Origin: Desulfococcaceae bacterium
GTDB taxonomy: Bacteria > Desulfobacterota > Desulfobacteria > Desulfobacterales > Desulfosalsimonadaceae
DNA: 64,000 nucleotides
Direction of reading: 5' to 3'
Assembly: GCA_030145385.1 (NCBI GenBank)
Contig: JAQYVU010000005.1
Location: 1 to 64,000, forward strand
Position numbers and translations under genes: made by a program. Positions 25,238 to 33,426 of this stretch are shown piece after piece. Under the pieces are notes generated by a model. The model had not been told where the DNA came from. It did no database searches and was given only the letters and a program-made list of their open reading frames with translations. Numbering within the stretch: the stretch's first letter is position 1; every line of letters starts with the position of its first letter.

Positions 25238-25945
25238 TTATCTGCCGGCCTTCTTTGCTAACTGATCAAATCGAAATGCTATCCGCTGTGACCAATAGTC
25301 ACAGGCATCTTTCGCATTCCCCCAATCACTAAAATCAAAACCACCTGTATATCTGCCACCCGCACGAGCATCGACACCGGCAGCTATTCTTTTGCCGCTG
25401 AGAGAGTCCACAATTTCCATTTCAGCGCTTGCATCACCGACAAATGAATGTGCCCCAGTTGCAGCCAGACCTATCGTATCAATTGCAATGCCGATGGGCA
25501 TTATCGAAGAGATCGTATTCATTGTCACATTCTTATCTTTGATGTCAGTCAATGCGAGCCGAATCCTTGCTGTGCCAGGGCCAGGTGTGGAGACAATCTC
25601 AAGATGTTTACCTAAATCTCTGTTTAACGCTGCATAAAAATAGTCCGCCATCTTCTGACGATCAGCAGCAGATACGTTTGCCATTTCACTGTCTTTTGAA
25701 ACAACAATTTCAACCGGTGCGATAATCATTTTGGTATAAGAATTAAAATCAGTGGATTCATCAATATAGACTTTCAACGCCTCATCGGCTTTCCCGGGCT
25801 TTAACTGGGAATAGTTTTTTAAAAAACCCGAGTCAGAAACGTTACGTTTTTGCATGGTAGCAGCACAACCGTTGAGGGATAGAAGAAATCCCATAACAAC
25901 ACACACGATAACCAAACTATTGATTCCTGTTGATTTCTTATTCAT
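25238..25945 (-). CDS. DUF3313-like lipoprotein
   Basis: Lipobox LNGC (Cys27), then SGFLKNYSQLKPG, typical of the start of DUF3313 proteins. Strands follow with YTKMIIAPVEIVVSKDSE, LNRDLGKHLEIVSTPGPGTARIRLALTDI, and the C-terminal FVGDASAEMEIVDSLSGKRIAAGVDARAGGRYTGG. The closing helix WSQRIAFRFDQLAKK is also family-like. The protein is 235 residues, normal for the family. It should reside on the periplasmic face of the outer membrane. The function is unknown. Confidence 0.78.
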   Translation of the reverse strand: MNKKSTGINSLVIVCVVMGFLLSLNGCAATMQKRNVSDSGFLKNYSQLKPGKADEALKVYIDESTDFNSYTKMIIAPVEIVVSKDSEMANVSAADRQKMADYFYAALNRDLGKHLEIVSTPGPGTARIRLALTDIKDKNVTMNTISSIMPIGIAIDTIGLAATGAHSFVGDASAEMEIVDSLSGKRIAAGVDARAGGRYTGGFDFSDWGNAKDACDYWSQRIAFRFDQLAKKAGR

Positions 25946-26021
25946 TTCTCTTTCCTTTCATAAATAGTTAATAAATGTTTAAACCTCTGCCTTTACATGA
26001 TCCGTAAAATAAATTGCTTAT

Positions 26022-26639
26022 TTACCTCCCCATTTTTGTTTTTTCTTTTATGATTTGGAGACTTAATGTTTCTAAAGCCATACTTTGAGCCTTCACCAGG
26101 GCGTCATATCCATTTCCAGTAACCGGCTGGTTGATGACTGATTTTTTGACAACAACATTTTTAGAATCTGAATTTGCCTCCTTTATTGTCCATGTCACAT
26201 TCAGCAGAACAGAACCGCCCAGTGTTCCGTCAAACTGATGCACATCAAATCCAATCTGCCAGGTTGGTGAGAATGTCCCTGACCACGGGTAAACAAGAAC
26301 CTGACGCGATCCGGTCAGCAAAATAATATTTTCAGCCAGTACATTTATAAATTCCTGATTCAGGGATCCGCCCCAGCGGTGAAATTCGGCAAGGTCGACT
26401 TTATTGGCAGCTGTTCTGGTAACAATCTGGGGCCGGTCAATTAATTTGGGAAACCGTGCAGGACCTATTCCTATAAGGGCGTTTTCCTGATATTTCTGTG
26501 AGCTGATCAGGTCTTGTGTCTGCATCGCTGTCAGGGTATAAAATGTCACCGGCGGAGCAGCACTCTTACATCCGGAAAACATCAGGGCCATCGTAAACAG
26601 AGTAATTAAAACGATTGTATATCCAATATGCTTTCTCAT
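26022..26639 (-). CDS. pqiC: PqiC-like ABC-type transport auxiliary lipoprotein
   Basis: Lipobox FSGC (Cys24), then VTFYTLTAM, IGIGPARFPKLIDRPQIVTR, LAEFHRWGGSLNQEFINVLAENI and TVVSYPW-like strand pattern (VLVYPWSGTF). These are hallmarks of the PqiC/DUF330 family, lipoproteins that form an outer-membrane dock for MCE tubes. Its ATG overlaps the stop of the MCE gene by 4 bp (ATGA), and AAAGGAG lies 8 bases upstream. This is the third component of the intermembrane lipid transport system encoded here. Confidence 0.88.
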   Translation of the reverse strand: MRKHIGYTIVLITLFTMALMFSGCKSAAPPVTFYTLTAMQTQDLISSQKYQENALIGIGPARFPKLIDRPQIVTRTAANKVDLAEFHRWGGSLNQEFINVLAENIILLTGSRQVLVYPWSGTFSPTWQIGFDVHQFDGTLGGSVLLNVTWTIKEANSDSKNVVVKKSVINQPVTGNGYDALVKAQSMALETLSLQIIKEKTKMGR

Positions 26640-28258
26640 TTATTGTCTCCTTTCCCGTAGATCAATGCTTCCGGATGTCTTTCCAGGTAATCTGATAGCA
26701 TCCTCAATGATCTTGCTGCTTCGGACAATTCTCCCAAAGCCTGAATTGCGTTGTGATTCAATGGTGATTCATTGCCAAATGTTTTTTCAAGTTCTGCCAT
26801 TGTGTGCGTGGCTTGTTTCAGTGTGGCACTTATTTCCGGGGCAATTTGTGAATTAACTGTTTTTAGCAGTTCTTCACTGGCTTTAACGGTCGAATCCAGA
26901 TTTTTGACCATAGACCTAATATCCTGCCCGATCTGTTCAAATGGGATGGTTTCGATTTTTTCAAGCATCTTGTTGAAAACAGCCATCAGCTCTTCTAAAG
27001 ATGCCGGTATTGTGGGCACGATTGGATACTTTAAATCCCAGTCAACGGTTTTTGGTGCAACATTTTCACGAAAATCAAGATCAACATAGAGCTGCCCGGT
27101 TATAATGCTGCCTGTTCTTAACTGTGCCCGTAAACCCCTTGCCACAAGCGAATCAATGAGTTTCATATATTCTTGATCATTTTGTATTACTCCTTTTTCC
27201 ACCAACCGTTCAGGTTCTGTTTCGACCAGTACGGAAATGAGAATATCTTCATTGTTAACCTGACCAATCTTTAAAGAGACATCCTCCACCTTTCCAACTT
27301 GTAACCCCCGAAACTCAACCGGAGCACCTTTTGTCAGTCCGCGAACCGAACCTGAAAATTCGAGCTGCCAATACCGCTTCACGGAATACGCCTGCGCCAT
27401 GGCATCGTCGCGAGAATCAAAAAGAATGAACATTTCATTGTCTTCAGCCGGATCATTCTGCTTAAGGTCCACCGGGTTATCAAAAGCAATGCCGCCGGAC
27501 AGTATACTCACCAGGGACTGAGAATCGATCTTTAAGCCATTGGCATCCATTGACAAATCAATGCCCCCGGCATTCCAGAACCGGGTATTTTTATGAATAT
27601 ATGCAGCATGAGGAGCATCAATAAAAATACGGATGTCAACGTGTCGGCCTTCTTTGTCCAGTTCATAGCTCTCGACCTGCCCGACCTGTATCTGGCGGAA
27701 ATATATTGGAGATCCAGCACCGAGCGATCCAAGTCGTTCCGCCTTGAGCACATAATGACGACCTGGAAGATCCGTGGTAACTATCGGGGGGGATTCAAGC
27801 CCGATAAATGAGTTTAAGGGCTTCCCCTCCTTTACCGGATCAATGGCTATATAGGCGCCGCCGAAAAGCGTTCCAAGCCCGGAAATCTCACCCGCGCTGA
27901 CCCTGGCACGAACCACCCAGAAACGGGTTTTATCGGTTAAATAGGCTTTTGAATTTTTCCCCAGCTCCGCAGTGACTGTAACTGTGGAAAGGTCATCCTC
28001 AAGGACTATGGATACAACCTCTCCGACTTCCACGTCCTTGTATTTGATTTTTGTCTTGCCCGCTTCAAGTCCGTCCGCGCTCTTAAATGAGATGGTAATT
28101 GTCGGGCCTTTTTCCGATAACGCCTTATACACAAGCCATCCACCGATCAGAAGAGCGACAATCGGCACAACCCAGACAATGGAAAATGATTTTTTTTCAC
28201 GGATTAATGATTCAGGTGGATTTGTGTTTGTCGTAACTTCAGTTGGTTGTTCATTCAT
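26636..28258 (-). CDS. pqiB: PqiB-like MCE-domain protein
   Basis: This 540-residue protein has an N-terminal anchor (FSIVWVVPIVALLIGGWLVYKAL). Three MCE (MlaD) domains follow, starting near residues 51 (ITISFKSADGLEAGKTKIKYKDVEVGEV), 165 (HYVLKAERLGSLGAGSPIYFRQIQVGQV) and 295 (LEFSGSVRGLTKGAPVEFRGLQVGKV). A C-terminal coiled coil (SMVKNLDSTVKASEELLKTVNSQI) completes it. PqiB forms a periplasm-spanning tube for lipid movement between membranes. GGAGG precedes the ATG. It overlaps the upstream pqiA half by 8 bp. Confidence 0.93.
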   Translation of the reverse strand: MNEQPTEVTTNTNPPESLIREKKSFSIVWVVPIVALLIGGWLVYKALSEKGPTITISFKSADGLEAGKTKIKYKDVEVGEVVSIVLEDDLSTVTVTAELGKNSKAYLTDKTRFWVVRARVSAGEISGLGTLFGGAYIAIDPVKEGKPLNSFIGLESPPIVTTDLPGRHYVLKAERLGSLGAGSPIYFRQIQVGQVESYELDKEGRHVDIRIFIDAPHAAYIHKNTRFWNAGGIDLSMDANGLKIDSQSLVSILSGGIAFDNPVDLKQNDPAEDNEMFILFDSRDDAMAQAYSVKRYWQLEFSGSVRGLTKGAPVEFRGLQVGKVEDVSLKIGQVNNEDILISVLVETEPERLVEKGVIQNDQEYMKLIDSLVARGLRAQLRTGSIITGQLYVDLDFRENVAPKTVDWDLKYPIVPTIPASLEELMAVFNKMLEKIETIPFEQIGQDIRSMVKNLDSTVKASEELLKTVNSQIAPEISATLKQATHTMAELEKTFGNESPLNHNAIQALGELSEAARSLRMLSDYLERHPEALIYGKGDNK

Positions 28259-28892
28259 GTTGGTCCTCCATCGAATCCCATATCAGTCTTGGATCAAAAC
28301 TCATGGCGGCTAAAATGGTCAGAACAACCACTGCCGCAAAATATGCTGCTGCAGGCCCGGCTTCAAAATCAGCCAGTCCCCCCAGTTTAATCAGTGCCGC
28401 CATGATGGTGATGACGAATATATCCACCATGGACCAGCGACCAATGGCTTCGATAATCCGGTAAAGCCGGGTTCGCTCAAGCGGGCGCCATCGTATTTTC
28501 AACTGCACTGAAACCAGTAAAAAAAACAGGATCAAAATTTTAAGTACCGGCACGAATATGCTGGCGACAAAAATAACCAAAGCGATGTACCATGACCCGG
28601 ATTGAATAAAATAGATTACCCCGCTCATGATCGTATCTCCCTCAGAACTGCCCAACGCACTGGTAATTGAAATGGGAAGAAGATTAGCCGGGATATAAAA
28701 AATTAACGCGGCAATGACCAGTGCCCATGTCCGCTGAATACTGCCCGGGATTCTCTGATGAATTTCAGCCCCGCAACGGGGACAATCGATTATTTTCCTG
28801 TCTCCGGATTCAGAGATGCGGCACAACAGGTGGCAGCGACGACAGGCTGCCATTGATGAATTTTTTGCAGTTTTTAATTCAGTCACGATCAT
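28251..28892 (-). CDS. pqiA: PqiA-like protein, second half (separate gene)
   Basis: A zinc-ribbon-like start (CRRCHLLCR, then CPRCGAEIHQR) is followed by four TM helices (WALVIAALIFYIPANLLPI, YFIQSGSWYIALVIFVASIFVPVLKI, FFLLVSVQLK, and IGRWSMVDIFVITIMAALIKLG). These equal the second repeat of PqiA. The ATG at 28892 shares ATGA with the preceding stop, and GGAG lies just upstream. E. coli PqiA has both repeats in one chain; here the two are independent, overlapping genes. Confidence 0.88.
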   Translation of the reverse strand: MIVTELKTAKNSSMAACRRCHLLCRISESGDRKIIDCPRCGAEIHQRIPGSIQRTWALVIAALIFYIPANLLPISITSALGSSEGDTIMSGVIYFIQSGSWYIALVIFVASIFVPVLKILILFFLLVSVQLKIRWRPLERTRLYRIIEAIGRWSMVDIFVITIMAALIKLGGLADFEAGPAAAYFAAVVVLTILAAMSFDPRLIWDSMEDQHE

Positions 28893-29509
28893 GAATCTCC
28901 TGCTTTCTCCCATATCTCATGGGTATCAAAACTTGCCGTGCCAGCGGCCATGACAAAAATTAGTACAAAAAATGCGTACAATGAATGACCGGGGATCACT
29001 GTCATCATTTTTAAAAGCTTGACCACGGACACCAGAATACCCAGCATAAAAACCTCCATCATGCCCCAGGGTTTGATTGTTTCTAAAAAATTTAACAGGG
29101 AAATCATTTTCCACGGCCGCCGATTCAGTTTCATAGGCAGCAGGATATAAAGCTTTATAAGCAACTCTAAAAAGGGAAACAGAATGGCCGTACAAAGAAC
29201 AAGTAATGCAATTTCCCAGTAACCCCCAGAATAAAGAACTTTGACACCGCCAAAGAGATTTGTTGCCTGATAAAGGCCTTCCAGTTTTATTTCAAGCAGG
29301 GGATATGCATTGGCAATAATGAAAAGCAGAAGACCCGCCAACGTCAACGCCAGGCTCCGGTCCAGGCTGTCTTTTTTATGGCTGAACAAAACAGCCCCGC
29401 ATCGCCGGCATATGGCGGAATCCCCTTCCGGAACCCTACCGATACGATGAAGTACGTCACATTCATGACAGGCAATTAATAACTCGTTATGCATTTTTAC
29501 ATTTTCCAT
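28889..29509 (-). CDS. PqiA-like protein, first half (separate gene)
   Basis: Zinc-ribbon-like Cys pairs (CHECDVLHRIG, CRRCGAVLF) precede four TM helices (ALTLAGLLLFIIANAYPLLEI, YSGGYWEIALLVLCTAILFPFLELLI, PWGMMEVFMLGILVSVVKL and SLYAFFVLIFVMAAGTASFD). This is the first PqiA repeat. I start at ATG 29509, with GGGGA 4-5 bases upstream, rather than an ATG at 29575 that would overlap the previous gene. It may heterodimerise with the second half to form the inner-membrane part of the Pqi system. Confidence 0.85.
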   Translation of the reverse strand: MENVKMHNELLIACHECDVLHRIGRVPEGDSAICRRCGAVLFSHKKDSLDRSLALTLAGLLLFIIANAYPLLEIKLEGLYQATNLFGGVKVLYSGGYWEIALLVLCTAILFPFLELLIKLYILLPMKLNRRPWKMISLLNFLETIKPWGMMEVFMLGILVSVVKLLKMMTVIPGHSLYAFFVLIFVMAAGTASFDTHEIWEKAGDS

Positions 29510-29537
29510 ATATCCCCGTATTACCTTATTTGGGGAG

Positions 29538-30878
29538 TTAAAACGGTTGTCCGATAAACAGCTGCAAAATGGCATCTTCTTCAGATGCAGCTAAATCAGC
29601 CCTGATAATAAGGTTGTTGACCATTGTCCTTACACCTGCGCCCAGGCTCCATTTCATGTCTTTATGAAGCCCGCTCAGACTCCAGGTTGGTGCAACCCGC
29701 CCTATCTCTGAAAATCCGACCAGTTGAAACCAGTCCACATCCAGCCGGCCTTTTAAAGTAATACTTTTCAAAGGATTCCAGTTCAGCGTATGGCGGTACT
29801 CTATTCCATAGTAGATCGCTGACCGGTCGTTAAACCGGGTGGACGGGTATCCCCGCAGCCGCCACAATCCGCCCAGAGTGGCGCCTTTATAAGTTGGCGG
29901 ACGATGAAACACTTCTTCGCCATTTTCTGTATGGGAGCTGTTCCAGGTCAGGCAGTCCGTTGTCCAGAAAGACAACGCAAGGACTCTCTGGCGCGAGGTT
30001 TCCGAACTTCCGAGATCAAAATATTTATTTGCCTCCCCGCCCATAACGGTCCATGGCCGTGAACTGCCAAATCCCCCCCAATCCCTGGAAAGATATATTT
30101 GATGATAGCTGCCGCTTGTAGGATTGACGGAAAAATCTGTATTTTCGAAGGTTAATGCAACATCAAATCCGGCTGTTTTCTGTTCTATCTTCTCATCCGC
30201 CTTCAAATTCTGATCTCGATAAAATGGGGTAAATTCGATATAGGTTCTTCCGCTATCCAATGGATTCCAGGATGTTCCCCCGGGTTTTGCGGATACAAGA
30301 AGACCGTTGTCCAATTTTACGTTGGAAATAATATGCTTTTTGCCATTTCCGATGGGCAGCAAATATTTCATATTAAATTCAAACCAGAAATCATCGCCAT
30401 CAGCTTTGATATAATTGTCTTTATCAGAATCATTGCTTCCCGCATCATCATCAGGAAAATCAGGATTATCCATGGTGTATGTCTGAACATCACTAAAACT
30501 GCCGTCGGATATCTGAGGGTTTAAAATCAACCGTTTCATAAACGGGACATGAAAGTCCCTAACCATCAGAAACGCCAGATAATTGCCGCCCGTGCCAAAC
30601 ATCCCGGAACCCACCGTCAACATATGATCCTGCACATAACCTTCGGCGATTGCCGCCACACCTAAGCCGCTGCCAATGGTGTCGTTGAAATAAGGAAAGG
30701 GAACAACTAAAAGCCTTTTTTTTGAATCGCTGGTTTCTGCTTCCTGCGATGTCTGTTCCGCGTGGACAGGTTCAATCACATGCAGCATCAGTAACAAAGC
30801 CATGAGAATAGGTATAATTCGGAAAATTTTGGCGATTTTATAATATTCGTTCTGACTAATTATTATTTTCCTTTTCAA
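29538..30878 (-). CDS. Omp85/BamA-type beta-barrel protein without POTRA domains
   Basis: A signal peptide (IIPILMALLLMLHVIEPVHA) is followed by LLVVPFPYFNDTIGSGLGVAAIAEG, typical of the surface-antigen (Omp85) barrel domain. Later parts include VTFENTDFS-like strands, GGLWRLRGYPSTRFNDRSAIYYGIEYRHTL (the conserved RGY loop) and a C-terminal Phe. At 446 residues there is no room for the POTRA repeats of BamA, so it belongs to the POTRA-less group. The start is TTG, with AAAGGAAAGGA well placed. It stands next to the Pqi genes. Confidence 0.8.
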   Translation of the reverse strand: MKRKIIISQNEYYKIAKIFRIIPILMALLLMLHVIEPVHAEQTSQEAETSDSKKRLLVVPFPYFNDTIGSGLGVAAIAEGYVQDHMLTVGSGMFGTGGNYLAFLMVRDFHVPFMKRLILNPQISDGSFSDVQTYTMDNPDFPDDDAGSNDSDKDNYIKADGDDFWFEFNMKYLLPIGNGKKHIISNVKLDNGLLVSAKPGGTSWNPLDSGRTYIEFTPFYRDQNLKADEKIEQKTAGFDVALTFENTDFSVNPTSGSYHQIYLSRDWGGFGSSRPWTVMGGEANKYFDLGSSETSRQRVLALSFWTTDCLTWNSSHTENGEEVFHRPPTYKGATLGGLWRLRGYPSTRFNDRSAIYYGIEYRHTLNWNPLKSITLKGRLDVDWFQLVGFSEIGRVAPTWSLSGLHKDMKWSLGAGVRTMVNNLIIRADLAASEEDAILQLFIGQPF

Positions 30879-30898
30879 TGGATTTTCCTTTCCTTTAA

Positions 30899-31960
30899 TT
30901 AATTCGTCGGAACCGTAACAATAGGAGCGCCTTGCCGTTCGCCTCTTTCCGTGAGTGAGAACAAAAGCATTAAAAAATAAAATGACCGTTTGGACAGATC
31001 CTCTCTGTCATCAATCCAGAACCAGCGGTCCCGATAATTTACAGAAACATGGGCATCATCCGGTTCTGACATATCGTTTTGAACATGAATCAAAGGCGGA
31101 AACCGGGATTCGAATTCCGGATCCAAATGCCGGGTAGCTGACACACGGCCCTCGGCAACGTCAGAATCCGGCACATCAACATAGGAAGCGTATTCAACCA
31201 TCACCTGCAGCATTGACCGGCTGAGAATCGCAATTTCCGTATCATTTTTTGGAAAACTTCCGTAAACAACTTGAAAAACCTGAAAATCCTGTGACAGGCC
31301 CAGAATCTTCTTGACCCTGGAAATATCTTCTGCAATGGCCGGGTCACTAGACGGCCGGAAAAACATGGCCACAGCAGATCTGTCATTTTTCGATACCACC
31401 CGCATACCCATCCCTCCCTTGCCCTGGAGGCTTCTCATCAGGGCCAGCAGTTCGTAAAATTCCGGGTCGCCGTTATGGGCCATCATTTTCATGCCAGTGC
31501 CATTTCTGACGCCATTGATGGTCTGAACACATATCCGGAGAACATAATCTGCCGGATATCCGGCCTGAAGCAGAAACAGGATGCCGGGTATGGGAATCGG
31601 AGAAATCATACTGCGCGTGAATTGTTCTCCCATGAGCGGAGAGTAAGTCACCGTCGGTCGATCCGTAAACTTTCCACCACCGCCAAGCGTCTGTCCATTT
31701 GTGCCATCCGTCCACGAAAGCCCGAACTGAAGCTGGCCTTCCACGGCATACTGGTTAATGACGGATGTTACATCCATGTAAACCGGGGCATCCACATAAC
31801 GGGTTTTCAAAAGGTTTAAAAGGGTCTGACGTTTCCAGGATTCTGAAATAGAGGTCACATAATCAAACCGATCCCGGGCCACTGTCTGCGGACCGATGCC
31901 GGTACAGCCGGAAATAAAAAAGATATATATAATGAAGGTTAATCCTATGGCCTTGCGCAT
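30899..31960 (-). CDS. Uncharacterised lipoprotein (unknown family)
   Basis: Lipobox ISGC (Cys19). The mature part has a conserved-looking helix (SWKRQTLLNLLKTRYVDAPVYMDVTSVINQYAVEGQ), a Gly-rich stretch (TLGGGGKFTDRPTVTYSPL), a Pro-rich turn (MISPIPIPGILFLLQAGYPADYVL) and an alternating C-terminal part ending SFYFLMLLFSLTERG. I do not recognise a named family. AAAGGAG lies 8 bases before the ATG. It stands 20 bp before the Omp85-type gene, so the two are probably co-expressed. Confidence 0.7.
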   Translation of the reverse strand: MRKAIGLTFIIYIFFISGCTGIGPQTVARDRFDYVTSISESWKRQTLLNLLKTRYVDAPVYMDVTSVINQYAVEGQLQFGLSWTDGTNGQTLGGGGKFTDRPTVTYSPLMGEQFTRSMISPIPIPGILFLLQAGYPADYVLRICVQTINGVRNGTGMKMMAHNGDPEFYELLALMRSLQGKGGMGMRVVSKNDRSAVAMFFRPSSDPAIAEDISRVKKILGLSQDFQVFQVVYGSFPKNDTEIAILSRSMLQVMVEYASYVDVPDSDVAEGRVSATRHLDPEFESRFPPLIHVQNDMSEPDDAHVSVNYRDRWFWIDDREDLSKRSFYFLMLLFSLTERGERQGAPIVTVPTN

Positions 31961-32007
31961 ATAAAAGACTCCTTTGTTATTTCTTCTTTTAATGCCTCTT
32001 TTTCCGG

Positions 32008-32439
32008 CTATTCATTCATGCAAAGTGTTTCAAACCCTTTTTGACCGACTTGCAGCAAATCAGCAGGTGCATCCAGCCAATGCGCCCATTCATCCAGATT
32101 ATAAAATACGTTAACATCAATCAGAGAAGGATCCATCATTGTCGTATAAATTCGCATCATGCCGAACATAAGTGAATTGCATGCATATATCGCCGATTTT
32201 ACTAAGGGCCCCTTGTACATCATTTGTCGACGCTGGGAGATGTTCCATATCTCATCTGAGGTCAGCGTTATATGGCGTAAATGGCTCAAATCCGTGAACC
32301 GATTAAACCCATTGGGATACGCGGCTTCCATCATTTCTACTTTTTCCAGGATTGTCTGAAGACTCTCAAACGTCAGATCGCCTTCAATTTCCAGCATAGC
32401 GATTCCGGATTGTTCAATGTTATCCTTCAATTTGATCAT
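32008..32439 (-). CDS. STAS/SpoIIAA-like protein
   Basis: This 143-residue protein opens with IAMLEIEGDLTFESLQTILEKVEMMEAAYPNGFNRFTDLSHLRHITLTSDEIWNIS-type features, consistent with a small alpha/beta SpoIIAA-like fold, and has no signal peptide. The C-terminal half (IYACNSLMFGMMRIYTTMMDP, VNVFYNLDEWAHWLD) also fits. Proteins of this kind occur beside MCE/lipid and channel genes. It is the second gene after the pLGIC unit. Its role is not known. Confidence 0.6.
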   Translation of the reverse strand: MIKLKDNIEQSGIAMLEIEGDLTFESLQTILEKVEMMEAAYPNGFNRFTDLSHLRHITLTSDEIWNISQRRQMMYKGPLVKSAIYACNSLMFGMMRIYTTMMDPSLIDVNVFYNLDEWAHWLDAPADLLQVGQKGFETLCMNE

Positions 32440-32461
32440 TTTATTGCTCTATCCGGATATG

Positions 32462-32734
32462 CTATTTTCTTCCGATCTTTTCATCCAGGTTCTCAACAGA
32501 CAAAAGCGTGAGATGCAGATCATACAATGCATTCAAAACACCGGATAGCGAAGCCTGATCAGGCAGATACCCCACCAGCACTGCCACTGGCTGTCCGTCT
32601 TTTTTGAATGCATTGGTAATTGAAATATCTCCCAGCCTTTGCCCCAGATTCTCATCAACATGACCTTCAATTCGGATACGGTATTTAGCCGGCGTTTCAA
32701 GCTTAAACCCTTTCCAGGTAAATGATTCGTTCAT
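32462..32734 (-). CDS. Small uncharacterised cytoplasmic protein
   Basis: This 90-residue protein has no signal or TM segment. It opens with FTWKGFKLETPAKYRIRIEGHVDENLGQRLGDISI, has a middle PVAVLVGYLPDQASLSGVLNALYDLHLTLLSVE, and ends in basic residues. I do not recognise the family. AAGGAA lies 8 bases upstream of the ATG. It sits 22 bp before the STAS-like gene and is probably transcribed with it. Confidence 0.6.
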   Translation of the reverse strand: MNESFTWKGFKLETPAKYRIRIEGHVDENLGQRLGDISITNAFKKDGQPVAVLVGYLPDQASLSGVLNALYDLHLTLLSVENLDEKIGRK

Positions 32735-32788
32735 TGCTATGTTCCTTGCCGCCGAATATTAATAAAACAGATCAGAAAACACATTTAA

Positions 32789-33358
32789 CTATGGTTTGCT
32801 CACAGAAATCGCCATGGCTTGCGTATACCGTGCATGCACCGAATCACCGACGTTGAGTGAGTCAAACGCCTGCACTGATTCGTCAACACGGGTCGACACC
32901 TCTTTCCCATCCGCTTTTTTCAAGGTTACGATGCGTTTGTCTCTGTTAATGGCAGTGACTATAGCCGACACATCCACTGTTTCTGCCAGAATACCTGCCG
33001 GCTTATCTCCCTTAGGTGATCGGGCCAGAACAGTTTCGGCATTTGCTGCTGGCAAAGTCCCGGGTTTTCCAAGATACACGGCAACGGACTCATAAAATTT
33101 AACATTCAGATGATCTCCGATTTCAATTTGGTCAAAGTTCCTTGCCTCCGGACCGACTGCAAGCGTTACTGTATTTCCGTTTGTTCCGAGCAGCGTCAGC
33201 GTCCGGGTCGCCTTGTCAATGGCCAGCACCTTGGCATCAATCGTCTCCACATCTCCTATTGCAACGCCTTCAGCTGCATAAACAGCCGAACTAAAGTTCA
33301 TCAAAAACACTGCCGCCATGATCATTGTGAAAAACACAAAATTAAATTTCGGCTTCAT
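32789..33358 (-). CDS. Secreted small protein with two repeated beta units
   Basis: A signal peptide (VFFTMIMAAVFLMNFSSAVYA) is followed by two copies of an approximately 60-residue beta-rich unit. The first contains AKVLAIDKATRTLTLLGTNGNTVTLAVG, the second SAIVTAINRDKRIVTLKKADGKEVSTRVD; each ends with F(D)-(Q/S)-(I/L)-(E/N)-(I/V)GD. Such repeats appear in OB-like or DUF-type metal-stress proteins. I start at 33358, where AGGAGG lies 6 bases upstream; an ATG at 33391 is unlikely. It follows the channel gene by 68 bp. Confidence 0.7.
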   Translation of the reverse strand: MKPKFNFVFFTMIMAAVFLMNFSSAVYAAEGVAIGDVETIDAKVLAIDKATRTLTLLGTNGNTVTLAVGPEARNFDQIEIGDHLNVKFYESVAVYLGKPGTLPAANAETVLARSPKGDKPAGILAETVDVSAIVTAINRDKRIVTLKKADGKEVSTRVDESVQAFDSLNVGDSVHARYTQAMAISVSKP

Positions 33359-33426
33359 GATTTGCCTCCTGTTTCTTGTTGAATTGACCAATATATAAAA
33401 AATTTACTTGTTGAGCAGATTCTATT

